Shown here: positions 53,806 through 61,347 of the stretch, in pieces
Layout of the letters: every line of letters starts with the position of its first letter
Numbering within the stretch: position 1 is the stretch's first letter
Assembly (NCBI RefSeq): GCF_006064855.1
Contig: NZ_CP040753.1
Location: forward strand, 1,736,001-1,800,000
Length of the DNA stretch: 64,000 bases
Direction: 5' to 3'
Source: Sulfitobacter sp. BSw21498
GTDB lineage: Bacteria > Pseudomonadota > Alphaproteobacteria > Rhodobacterales > Rhodobacteraceae
Program-made: the position numbers and the translations under genes
Notes under the pieces: generated by a model
Databases searched by the model: none
What the model was told of the DNA's origin: nothing
The model's input: only the letters and a program-made list of their open reading frames with translations

Positions 53806-53845
53806 ACTGCCTCTCAGGGTATTGCGTAGCAATGTCCCGAGAAGG
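53806..53845 (+). repeat. Palindromic mini-insertion E7 (40 bp)
   Basis: On the plus strand it starts ACTGCCTCTCAGGG and ends CCCGAGAAGG, with core ATTGC-GTA-GCAAT. The 5' arm CCTCTC is complementary to the 3' arm GAGAAGG, giving a long hairpin. It lies in orfB. Confidence 0.82.
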
Positions 53846-53952
53846 ATCTTGCCTTGGGTTTGGGGATGATACGGTGCGCCACGCGAGTGCTTCATGCCTT
53901 TGCCCAGTAGTCATTCGGCCAAGTCACCCGAGACGTAACTGGACCCGTTGTC

Positions 53953-53989
53953 CATTGCCCTCCCATGCATGGTTACATGCACGGGAGGG
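53953..53989 (+). repeat. Palindromic mini-insertion E8 (37 bp)
   Basis: It starts CATTGCCCTCCC and ends CGGGAGGG, with core CATGCATG-GTTA-CATGCACG; the arms CCCTCCC and GGGAGGG are fully complementary. It lies in orfB between LLS and DNG. Confidence 0.8.
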
Positions 53990-54103
53990 GCTGAGCAGTC
54001 GAGGTTTATGAATGACGTGAACCTGATCGAAACCGGATGCCTTCAGTGCCAGATCGAGCGTGTCCGTCACGTCTTTAGCCCGCAGGTTGGTGCAGAGCTT
54101 CCA

Positions 54104-54144
54104 TCCCTTTCGGGACATAGCTGCGCAGTACCCTGTCGGCCAGT
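54104..54144 (-). repeat. Palindromic mini-insertion E9 (41 bp)
   Basis: On the minus strand it starts ACTGGCCGACAGGG and ends CCCGAAAGGGA; the core TACTGC-GCA-GCTATG is imperfect. It lies in orfB between IVS and WKL, and removal is exactly in frame. Confidence 0.82.
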
Positions 54145-54237
54145 GGAGACGATGTAGCGGCTGTAATCGTCGAGGACCGTGCTGAGATAGAACCAACCCC
54201 ACCCAAGGACCTTGATGTAGGTGAAGTCGGTCTGCCC

Positions 54238-54274
54238 GCTGCCCGGCAGTCGCCGCTTGCGGCGATGAGAGGGG
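54238..54274 (+). repeat. Palindromic mini-insertion E10 (37 bp)
   Basis: It starts GCTGCCCGGCAGT and ends ATGAGAGGGG, with core stem CGCCGC-TT-GCGGCG (perfect). It lies in orfB between NQL and the following Q-T-D-F. Confidence 0.87.
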
Positions 54275-54577
54275 GAGCTGGTTGATCCCACTTGTCTTGT
54301 CTTTGAACTCGCTCGCCGCCTTTATAACGATGAACGCAGGGCTGGTAATCAGATCATGTGCCTTCAAGATCCGATACGTCGAAGCCTCTGATACAAAGTA
54401 GCTTTCTGTATCTATGAACGTCACTGCCAGTTCTCGCGGCGACAGTTCCGTTTCCTTCAACGCCAGTTTGACCATCTTGCGGCGCACCTCGTCGGGAATG
54501 CGGTTCCAGACATGTTTTGGCTTGGGAGATTGGTCCTTCAGCCCGGCCTCACCACGCTGCAGATACCGATCGTATCC

Positions 54578-54618
54578 CGTTGACCGGCAGTCGATTGCAA
54601 AGTAGTCGATGAGAGGGG
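54578..54618 (+). repeat. Palindromic mini-insertion E11 (41 bp)
   Basis: It starts CGTTGACCGGCAGT and ends ATGAGAGGGG, with core CGATTGC-AAA-GTAGTCG (7 bp with two G-T pairs). It lies in orfB between FYR and YDR. Confidence 0.82.
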
Positions 54619-54721
54619 GCGGTAGAATGTCGTACGCGGGATACCCAGCTTGGCAAGCGTCTGACGGGCTGATAGGTGGCTTTCTTCGACCAGCCGAACG
54701 ATCTCAAGTTTCTCAGATGCC

Positions 54722-54758
54722 GCCCTCTCATCGCTGTAAACAGCGGCTGCCGGGTAGT
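54722..54758 (-). repeat. Palindromic mini-insertion E12 (about 37 bp)
   Basis: On the minus strand it contains ACCCGGCAGC then CGCTGT-TT-ACAGCG (perfect 6-bp stem) and ATGAGAGGG. The edges are uncertain by about 2 bp. It lies just after the orfB start (after M-R-Y). Confidence 0.78.
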
Positions 54759-54945
54759 AGATACCTCATTCGGGGTCGCGCCCACCGTCGAACATGCTTT
54801 TTTTGAGAAGACGCAGTTCCAACGTTTGTTCGGCAACGACCTCTTTCAGGTCCTTTGCTTCGCGGCGCAGCTCCTTGACCTTGTCAGTGTTTGCCGCACG
54901 TGCTGTGTCGCCTGCCAAACGCCGTTTGCCAGCCTCCATGAAGTC

Positions 54946-54982
54946 CCCTCTCATGCATGTAAACATGCACTGCCGGGCAGTG
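54946..54982 (-). repeat. Palindromic mini-insertion E13 (37 bp)
   Basis: On the minus strand it starts CACTGCCCGGCAGT and ends ATGAGAGGG, with core stem GCATGT-TT-ACATGC (perfect). It lies in orfA between CSK and DFM. Confidence 0.88.
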
Positions 54983-55023
54983 CTTGGAGCATTTGTAATA
55001 GATGCCTTGAGAGATGCCCTCAC

Positions 55024-55064
55024 CCCTCTCGGGATCATGCTTTGCATGACCCTGCCGGGCAGTG
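55024..55064 (-). repeat. Palindromic mini-insertion E14 (41 bp)
   Basis: On the minus strand it starts CACTGCCCGGCAGGG and ends CCCGAGAGGG, with core stem TCATGC-AAA-GCATGA (perfect). It lies in orfA; removal gives L-C-R-R-E-G-I. Confidence 0.88.
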
Positions 55065-55149
55065 GGCGGCACAGCTCGGCAATGCTGTCTTCCCCACGCA
55101 GGCCATCCAGCACGATCCGGATCTTCTCTTCGGATGAATAATGTTTGCG

Positions 55150-55188
55150 CCCCTCTCATCGATACTGCGTATCGATGAGAGGGCAGCG
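55150..55188 (-). repeat. Palindromic mini-insertion E15 (39 bp)
   Basis: On the minus strand it starts CGCTGCCCTCTCATCGATAC and ends ATGAGAGGGG. The arms CCCTCTCATCGATAC and GTATCGATGAGAGGG form a perfect 15-bp stem around GCA. It occupies the same codon boundary as E3. Confidence 0.88.
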
Positions 55189-55548
55189 GTGCGCCAGTTT
55201 GAGGTCTTTGACGATCTTCTCACCAGGGCTTTTGCGTGTTCCAGTTGTCTGTCTCATCGGCCACTCCTCAGTGGTTATGATGAGCCAACAACACTCTCTT
55301 ATCAAATAACGCTATTTGGACCCATAAGCGCTGACGTCAGACAGTGACAAAAAATCTGGCGAACCTGAATGACCGCCTACCATTTAGGCGCAAGCCGACC
55401 GTAGCGCGTATCTCGGTAGAACAGGTAACCTGAGCCGCACAAAGGACCCTGCATAGCGCACCAAGATGTCCCCCCCGAAGGCGGGACCACCATCGGCGAC
55501 CCGGATTTACCTTATACCATTGGCGGTTCACACCCTGTCCCATTGACA

Positions 55549-56604
55549 ATGAGAGGTGTGCGGGAGGACTATATTCAAGCGGCTTTGGGAGAAACCGCAC
55601 TCATGGGGGGGGGAGAAGCGTTGCTTGAAGGTGAACCACCTACGCAATTACTGCCATTTCCGATACGTGAAGACGGTCGGCAGCATACTGGCGCAGCGCT
55701 CAATGCGGTTTTGGGCAAAAAGTACGAAGACGCGGGGAGCATCTTGCTCGCCTCATCAAAAGGCTTGGGCTGGGGAGGCACGGTCAATGCGGAGCTACGC
55801 CGCCACAACTCGTTGAGCGGGGCGTCATTTATTCAGCCGGTCAATGAAGTCGCCATCGCTTTGGCTGGCAGCGCCGAAATCAGGCGCCGTGCTGACGGCG
55901 CTGAACAGCGATTCAAGTCTAAAGCCGGCGTATCCTGCATTTGTCCAAAAGGTGTATCAGTTCGCTACCTCAATATTGATGGAGATAGCTTGGACATGCT
56001 TCATCTCTATTTATGTAAGGACGTCTCTGGCGGTCTAAGCGATCGAGATACGAATGCCGAAGACGCAGGACTTGTCTACACTGGAGGCATATTCGATCCG
56101 CTAATTCATCAGATTGGGTTGGCGATTGCCGAGGAGTTGCAGGCAAGTTCAAAAAGCAACCGGCTCGTATTTGATACATTGAGTTTAGCGCTTTCGGCCC
56201 GGATATTGCAGCGGCACACTCGAGCCGACGATTGGGCGCGCTCTGATGCTTACGTTAGCTCCCAAAACGCCAAGGGCCTCGATCCGATGCGATTGAAGCG
56301 TGTCGTAGAGTTCATGATGGAAAACCTGTCAGAAGACATTTCCCTTAGCAACTTGGCCGACGTATCGTGCCTGAGCATGTTCCACTTTGCGCGGGCGTTC
56401 AAGCTTTCGACGGGGTCATCGCCTATGTTTCATTTCAGTCAGATGCGCTTGAGCAAAGCTAAGGAACACTTGGAGCATGGTAGCATGTCGATTGACGACA
56501 TTGCAGAAACCGTCGGCTATTCATCAGGTGCCAACTTTGCGCGCGCGTTCAGAAAGCTCTGTGGAATATCTCCGTCAGAGTATCGGCAGCGAATGCGCAA
56601 CTAA
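55549..56604 (+). CDS. AraC-family transcriptional regulator
   Basis: About 351 residues from ATG 55549 (a TTG at 55543 is also in frame; the true start may lie further in). The N-terminal half (to about 240) is a ligand-sensing domain without an obvious family name. The C-terminal AraC domain has both helix-turn-helix units: LSEDISLSNLADVSCLSMFH then FARAFKLSTGSSPMFH, and MSIDDIAETVGYSSGANFAR then AFRKLCGISPSEYRQRMR. It probably regulates the neighbouring hydrolase or transporter genes. The 205-bp space between the IS end (55343) and this gene has no other gene. Confidence 0.88.
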   Translation: MRGVREDYIQAALGETALMGGGEALLEGEPPTQLLPFPIREDGRQHTGAALNAVLGKKYEDAGSILLASSKGLGWGGTVNAELRRHNSLSGASFIQPVNEVAIALAGSAEIRRRADGAEQRFKSKAGVSCICPKGVSVRYLNIDGDSLDMLHLYLCKDVSGGLSDRDTNAEDAGLVYTGGIFDPLIHQIGLAIAEELQASSKSNRLVFDTLSLALSARILQRHTRADDWARSDAYVSSQNAKGLDPMRLKRVVEFMMENLSEDISLSNLADVSCLSMFHFARAFKLSTGSSPMFHFSQMRLSKAKEHLEHGSMSIDDIAETVGYSSGANFARAFRKLCGISPSEYRQRMRN

Positions 56605-56782
56605 AGCACCTCCTAGACATGTTTAAACGTTACGATCCGCAAATTGCGCCATATTGCGCAACACTTGCATGCTATTGGGCAAGTCGCGACAGGCCGGCCC
56701 CGCCCTCTTTGGATATGCTCGGCAAAGCATGCGGGTCGTAAGTCGCCCTTCATGCCATTGCGTATAATCTGTGGAGGAAAAT

Positions 56783-57670
56783 ATGAAGAACGTTGAAACG
56801 GTAAGCGTCGCACATCTCGGGGGGTCAGAGATCGGCTATTGCTTTGGGGAGGACTTCGATCCATCTCGTCCGACATTAGTGATGGTGAATTCCTTTGCAA
56901 CATCAAGTCAGCTCTACCGACCCCAGTTTTCGGATAAAGCGTTATCTGACACGGCAAACCTGGTGTCATTTGAATTGTATGGGCACGGTAAAACTCGAAC
57001 GCCTTCCGAACAGTTTACCTACTGGGATTCCGCAATTGCGAACTTGCAGGCCATGGACAAGCTAAACATCTCTTCAGCATTCGTCTTAGGTACGTCGCAA
57101 GGTGGATGGGTCGCCGCACGCATGGCCATGCTGGCACCAGAAAAGATAAAAGGGATAATCCCGCTGGGTACCTCAATGGACTATGAAAGTCAGCAAAGCC
57201 AATCTCTGGGTTGCTGGAACGGATCTGAATTCAACAGTCCTCTTGTTGATGCACTTGCCGATCCGGTTGATGAGAGCTGGGAGCCCGCGGACGCGTTTTG
57301 CGACGCATTGTTAACTGCGGGCTTTGGCCCTGACGTCTCGGACGATGAGCGGGCCTTTTGGCACAAGACCCTGAAAGAAAACTACGCGGGTGATGATGGC
57401 CGCAAGCGATTGAGAATGTGTGCGATCAACCTTCGCGACCGAGATGGTCTTTATGGTCGCCTCGACTATGTCAAATGTCCGGTTGCTTGGGCGCACGGAA
57501 CAGCGGACCAGGTCTATTCCGTTGAAAATGCAGAACTTGGGGTATCCAAGTTCACCAAGTCCGAAGATGCTACCCTGACGATCATCGAAGGTGGCCAGCA
57601 TTTCCTGAGCGCATCACATCCAAAAGAGGTAAACGAACTCGCGCGATCGTTTATCAAAAAGTGGTCGTAA
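56783..57670 (+). CDS. Alpha/beta hydrolase
   Basis: From ATG 56783, with GTGGAGG 6-12 bp upstream, there are 295 residues. The fold markers are PTLVMVNSFATSSQLYRPQF (oxyanion side), the nucleophile elbow LGTSQGGWVAARMAM (Ser at about 106), the Asp in AHGTADQVYS and the His in IEGGQHFLSASHP near the end, making a complete Ser-Asp-His triad. It resembles lactone or ester hydrolases of the 3-oxoadipate enol-lactonase type; the substrate is unknown. It lies between the AraC and GntR regulators and may process the compound imported by the downstream ABC system. Confidence 0.85.
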   Translation: MKNVETVSVAHLGGSEIGYCFGEDFDPSRPTLVMVNSFATSSQLYRPQFSDKALSDTANLVSFELYGHGKTRTPSEQFTYWDSAIANLQAMDKLNISSAFVLGTSQGGWVAARMAMLAPEKIKGIIPLGTSMDYESQQSQSLGCWNGSEFNSPLVDALADPVDESWEPADAFCDALLTAGFGPDVSDDERAFWHKTLKENYAGDDGRKRLRMCAINLRDRDGLYGRLDYVKCPVAWAHGTADQVYSVENAELGVSKFTKSEDATLTIIEGGQHFLSASHPKEVNELARSFIKKWS

Positions 57671-57747
57671 CGTCCTACGACAGCGCAAACTGTCGTCATC
57701 GGTTAGGCCGCTGTCTGGGCAGATGACAGCAGATTGACGCTATGTGC

Positions 57748-57783
57748 CGGCGCGCAAGTCCATTCAGATGGATTTGCGCGCCG
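57748..57783. terminator. Strong hairpin between convergent hydrolase and GntR genes
   Basis: CGGCGCGCAAGTCCAT (57748-57763) pairs with ATGGATTTGCGCGCCG (57768-57783) over 16 bp with one G-T pair and a 4-nt loop. A second, weaker hairpin ACGACAG/CTGTCGT is at 57677-57696. Together they likely end transcription from both sides. Confidence 0.55.
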
Positions 57784-57911
57784 AACGCCGGGCAAGCTTG
57801 GCTGTATTAACATTGCACCCGAGAAGACTGAGCCGGAGGCGAACATCCCCCCTACAAAGGCGCTGCAACTCTGTATTTGCAACGCAACAGAACTGCCAAC
57901 AGATCGCAGGC

Positions 57912-58619
57912 CTATACATTCGGTTGAACGGGTAGCTCCGACTTACGACGTGCAAGAATGTCGGACGACACAAGGTAAGAAGACGCGACATGGCTGCACA
58001 CCAGTTTGCGCGTCAATTCGACATCTAAGTTAAGTATCGCGTCAGCGATCTGACGATGCTCGTTTCGAGAGGACGCCAACCGCCTATTATCCTCGCGGAA
58101 ATTGGCGGCTCGCCAAGCAAAGGTTCGCATGCTCAGTTCGTCCAAGGTTGAGGCAAGTGTCATATTTCGAGCGCCGAATTTTATAGCCTCGTGAAACTGC
58201 CTATTGATATCGCTGTATGTCGTCGGGTCGTCGCAAGCATCGCCGCTGTCAACAATCACCATAAGCTGACGGCGTTCGATTTCACTCATACGTTTGGCCG
58301 CAAGAGCGGCGAGAGCGCTCTCTATCTCGCCAGTGGCTTCAAACAGTTCAGCAAGGTCTTCAGGTGTCATCTCGCGCACGAAGTAGGCCCGTCGGGTCCC
58401 ACGCTCAGCGAGCCCTGCTTGGGCCAGCCGGTGCAAGGCTTCCCTCACCGGGGTGCGCGATACACCGAATTTTTCAGCCAATGACTGTTCGATAAGTGGT
58501 TCGCCCGGAGCCAATTGGCCGACCATGATCGTCTCTATCAGGCTTTCAAAGATGCAATCTGCTGCACGAATAATCATCGGCCAATCAATCCAGTCGTTTT
58601 GTGCTCTTTTAGCTTCCAT
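57912..58619 (-). CDS. GntR-family regulator, FCD type
   Basis: I choose ATG 58619, giving 235 residues. The winged helix-turn-helix is complete: FESLIETIMVGQLAPGEPLI then EQSLAEKFGVSRTPVREALH then RLAQAGLAERGTRRAYFV (about residues 24-80). The all-helical FCD ligand domain follows, with metal-contact Asp/His in SDINRQFHEAIKFG and RNEHRQIADAIL. It is divergent from the ABC operon and almost certainly represses it in response to its substrate. The longer start at 58664 would cover the likely operator. Confidence 0.9.
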   Translation of the reverse strand: MEAKRAQNDWIDWPMIIRAADCIFESLIETIMVGQLAPGEPLIEQSLAEKFGVSRTPVREALHRLAQAGLAERGTRRAYFVREMTPEDLAELFEATGEIESALAALAAKRMSEIERRQLMVIVDSGDACDDPTTYSDINRQFHEAIKFGARNMTLASTLDELSMRTFAWRAANFREDNRRLASSRNEHRQIADAILNLDVELTRKLVCSHVASSYLVSSDILARRKSELPVQPNV

Positions 58620-58632
58620 TTGTATACATGTG
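58618..58632. promoter_or_regulatory. Likely GntR operator TTTGTATACATG
   Basis: TGTATACA (58621-58628) is a perfect palindrome with imperfect symmetry further out (CATT/TGTG). It lies at the start of the GntR gene in the divergent region with the ABC operon (58620-58792), matching the type of site bound by FCD-class GntR proteins. Confidence 0.5.
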
Positions 58633-58792
58633 CTTGCAAGCTTTAACCACATGACGCCGAGCAACTGGGAGAGTTCGGTTAAAAATGCCTCAAAATCGAC
58701 GTGAGGCGGGCGAACTGGGGGAAACCCAGCGCGAGTATTTGTCGGCCGAAACGAACGAAGGGAGGAGACAATGCCAACAGGGATAATAAAAT

Positions 58793-60397
58793 ATGAAACC
58801 GATCGACCACAAAAAAGTTCTCGCCGAACGACTTTCTGCCCGCTTCGGACGTAGAACCGTACTTAAGGGCCTTGGTGCCGGTATTCTAACTGCCGCGACC
58901 ACTGGCGCACCTTCTCTTGTGCGCGCACAGCAAAGCGGTCACATCAAAATTGCGTCCATTAAAGTCATTGATACGCTGGACCCCCACTTCACTGGCTTCC
59001 TGTCTTCCATCCAGATCATCAACAATATCCATAACGGTCTTCTCAAGATCGCTTACGACGGCAAGAACGTCACCTTTGAACCAGACCTCGCGGAAAGCTG
59101 GGATATCGAGGGCGACAAGGTCCACGTCTTCAAGCTGCGCGATGGCGTCAAGTTTCATGATGGGACGCCCTGCGATGCAGAAGCCGTCAAATTCTCTCTT
59201 CTGCGTGTCAAAGAAGGAGAACCCAAGTCACCACACGCGTGGAAACTGGCGCTGTTGGACACCATCGAGGTTGTCGATCCGCTGACGGTAAGGCTCACAT
59301 TCTCCCAACCATATGCATTCCTGCCCGTCGCCCTGAACGGCTCGACCGGTCGCGCAGGCACGATCGTTAGCCCCGCTGCCGTACAGAAATACGGTGCCGA
59401 CTATGGACGTAATCCCGTTGGGACGGGGCCATTCAAATTTGTGTCCTGGAAAGAAAACGACGCGATCGAACTCGAAGCAAACCCCGACTATTTTGAACCC
59501 GGTTTGCCAAAGCTTGAGCGCGCGACATTTGTTCTGATGAACGAGGCGTCGACTGCGCTCGCGGCATTGATGTCCGGCCAGATTGACGGCATGACCGATT
59601 GCCCGATGCAGCTTGTCGACCAGGTAGAAGCATTCCCGAATGCAAACCTGTATGGTGAAATTGAGGGCAATTACACCTTTGTCGGCATGAACTGCAAACG
59701 CGGCCCGTTTGATGACATCAACCTGCGCCGCGCCGTTGCCTGGGCCCTTGATCGCGACACCCTCGTGAAACAAGCCTACTTTGGGCGGGCGCAAAAAGCG
59801 TATACGCCGATTTCTCCTCCGATGACCGACTTCTTTGATCCCGACATCGCGTCCAGTGGCCGTGGTCAGTGGTTTGATCTAGAAAAGGCCAAGTCCTTCC
59901 GCGCCAAAGCGGCTAATCAAGGCGAAGTCGAAGCCGTATATATGATGGCGGAACGCGGTCCTGTTGGGACACGTATCGCTCAAACTGTGGCCCCGATGTT
60001 GGCTGAGATCGGCATTAAAGCGAAGCTGGAACTTGTAGAGCCCGCAACTTGGGTCAAGCGCCGCAACGCATCCGACTTTGATCTTTACGACTTTGAATGG
60101 GTTGCCGATCTCGACCCCGATGAAACGCTGTATCCCGAATTCAAATCGGACGGGGCATGGAACTTTGGCGGTTGGGTGAACACCGACTTTGACGACCTTT
60201 GCGCACAGGCTCAGGTTGAACTGGATCCAGCAGCACGACGCACTTTGTACAAGAAGGCCGAAGACCTGCTGATGGATGAAGCCGGCATTGCTGTCATGGC
60301 CCACATGCCGATTTACAAAGTGTTCTCTACCAAAGTTAAGGGGTTCCAATATATCCCGGCTGACCTTGTGAACCTGCACACTGTGAGTATTGACTAA
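58793..60397 (+). CDS. Peptide/nickel-type ABC substrate-binding protein (SBP family 5)
   Basis: The 534-residue exported protein carries a Tat-type signal: FGRRTVLKGLGAGILTAATT (twin Arg at about 20-21) before ALVRA-type cleavage. The SBP_bac_5 domain is standard: LDPHFTGFLSSIQIINNIHN, EPDLAESWDIEGDKVHVFKL then RDGVKFHDGTP, PVGTGPFKFVSWKENDAIEL and NLRRAVAWALDRDTLVKQAY. It captures a peptide, opine or similar solute and delivers it to the permeases. The Tat signal suggests a cofactor-less but prefolded protein, as seen in some Rhodobacteraceae. The stop overlaps the next ATG by one base. Confidence 0.92.
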   Translation: MKPIDHKKVLAERLSARFGRRTVLKGLGAGILTAATTGAPSLVRAQQSGHIKIASIKVIDTLDPHFTGFLSSIQIINNIHNGLLKIAYDGKNVTFEPDLAESWDIEGDKVHVFKLRDGVKFHDGTPCDAEAVKFSLLRVKEGEPKSPHAWKLALLDTIEVVDPLTVRLTFSQPYAFLPVALNGSTGRAGTIVSPAAVQKYGADYGRNPVGTGPFKFVSWKENDAIELEANPDYFEPGLPKLERATFVLMNEASTALAALMSGQIDGMTDCPMQLVDQVEAFPNANLYGEIEGNYTFVGMNCKRGPFDDINLRRAVAWALDRDTLVKQAYFGRAQKAYTPISPPMTDFFDPDIASSGRGQWFDLEKAKSFRAKAANQGEVEAVYMMAERGPVGTRIAQTVAPMLAEIGIKAKLELVEPATWVKRRNASDFDLYDFEWVADLDPDETLYPEFKSDGAWNFGGWVNTDFDDLCAQAQVELDPAARRTLYKKAEDLLMDEAGIAVMAHMPIYKVFSTKVKGFQYIPADLVNLHTVSID

Positions 60398-61347
60398 TGC
60401 TCGTTAAGGCACTGGGGAAAATCGCGCAGACATTCGTTGTCCTATTCGTCGTGTCGGTCGCCAGCTTCGGACTTTTGAAGCTGGCACCGGGCGATCCAAT
60501 TCAGATCATGCTCGGGTCAGAGTTCTCTCAAGCGAGCTACGATTCTTTGAAAGCCGAGCTTGGGCTGGATCAACCATTCCTCGTTCAGTACGCGAATTGG
60601 GCGATCCAGTTTGTGCAGGGCGATTGGGGAACATCCTATGTCGCACGCGCAGAAATTTTCACCTATGCCTTCAAGGAGGCGTTGCCTGTCACGTTGACCC
60701 TCGCCTCCTTTTCTCTTCTTTTTGCAATTCTCGTTGGTGTTCCTTTGGGCGTGTTGTCGGCCATTAAGAAGGACACGATATTTGACGCCGGATCGGCTGT
60801 ACTTGCCCTGACAGGCACGGCATTTCCTTCGTTTCTTCTGGGCATCTTGCTGATCTGGTTCTTCGCGGTGAAGCTCCAACTCTTTCCGGTCATGGGCTAC
60901 GTCTCTCCGTGGGAGAACTTCTGGCTCGGCATTTACCACATGATCCTGCCCGGCCTTACGCTTTCGACCTATTTCATCGCGATGATTACCCGCCTTACCC
61001 GCGCGACGCTGATAGAAGTGTTAGAGCAACCTTATATCGCGGCGGCCCGTGCACGCGGTGAACCGAATTGGCGCGTCGTCTGGGTGCATGGTGTACGCAA
61101 CATCGCTATGCCGCTCGTTACAATCCTTGGCCTGCAATTGGGCGTCCTGTTGCAAGGGACTGTTCTAACAGAAACGGTGTTCAACCTTCCTGGTGTTGGG
61201 CAGATGCTGACCTCGGCTGTACTGGGGCGTGAATACCTTGTGGTTCAGGCTGGCGTTATGATGACGGCGGTTTTGTTCATCGGCGTCAACCTGCTGGTCG
61301 ATTTGTCGTATCCCTTCCTTGATCCACGATTGAGGGCCAGCAAATGA
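60397..61347 (+). CDS. Peptide-type ABC permease, DppB family
   Basis: The 316-residue inner-membrane protein has six helices. The N-terminal helix LFVVSVASFGLLKLAPGDPI (about 15-34) is followed by GSEFSQASYDSLKAELGLDQ then PFLVQY, the DppB signature. The coupling EAA loop is EQPYIAAARARGEPNWRVVW (about 209-228). The C-terminus LVQTG-like VVQAGVMMTAVLFIGVNLLV then DLSYPFLDPRL is conserved. It forms the channel with the following DppC-type protein (4-bp overlap). Confidence 0.93.
   Translation: MLVKALGKIAQTFVVLFVVSVASFGLLKLAPGDPIQIMLGSEFSQASYDSLKAELGLDQPFLVQYANWAIQFVQGDWGTSYVARAEIFTYAFKEALPVTLTLASFSLLFAILVGVPLGVLSAIKKDTIFDAGSAVLALTGTAFPSFLLGILLIWFFAVKLQLFPVMGYVSPWENFWLGIYHMILPGLTLSTYFIAMITRLTRATLIEVLEQPYIAAARARGEPNWRVVWVHGVRNIAMPLVTILGLQLGVLLQGTVLTETVFNLPGVGQMLTSAVLGREYLVVQAGVMMTAVLFIGVNLLVDLSYPFLDPRLRASK

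Larger units (their letters stand above)
53556..54769 (-). pseudogene. IS3-family orfB with six mini-insertions
   Basis: OrfB starts at 54769 (ATG overlapping the orfA stop as ATGA) with MRY, then ASEKLEIVRLVEESHLSARQ. Its pieces read KLGIPRTTFYR, YDRYLQRGEAGLKDQSPKPK, SEFKDKTSGINQL, QTDFTYIKVLGWGWFYLSTV, LDDYSRYIVS, WKLCTNLRAKDVTDTLDLAL, DNGSSYVSGDLAE and ERWHQTLKNRILLENYFLPG. Each join is interrupted by a 37-41 bp palindromic unit. Deleting all six leaves 981 bp, exactly 327 codons. One extra defect, a TGA where a Trp is expected (after GDLAE), is a point mutation independent of the insertions. Confidence 0.87.
54766..55257 (-). pseudogene. IS3-family orfA with three mini-insertions
   Basis: OrfA starts at ATG 55257 (MRQTTGTRKSPGEKIVKDLK) and continues in pieces: RKHYSSEEKIRIVLDGLRGE then DSIAELCR, EGISQGIYYKCSK, and DFMEAGKRRLAGDTARAANT through LRREAKDLKEVVAEQTLELR. 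The pieces are separated by E15, E14 and E13. Without them the gene is 375 bp, 125 codons, with the helix-turn-helix and coiled coil of OrfA intact and a TGA that overlaps the orfB ATG. As found, translation stops within E15. Confidence 0.87.
53482..55343 (-). mobile_element. IS3-family element carrying nine mini-insertions
   Basis: Ends: TGTCCGTCGTCAGGG (53482, orfB side) and CTGACGTCAGACA (ending 55343, orfA side), imperfect inverted repeats extended by GGGACC/GGACCC. The length is 1862 bp, but 350 bp of this are nine palindromic insertions, leaving 1512 bp, a normal IS3 size. Insertions lie in both orientations. No target duplication is obvious. A related left-end remnant lies at 10967-11222. 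Confidence 0.87.

Noticed and set aside
53806..55188. Possible CRISPR array because of repeated short palindromes
   Set aside because: Spacing is irregular, orientations are mixed, the intervening DNA is continuous transposase coding sequence, and no cas genes are present.
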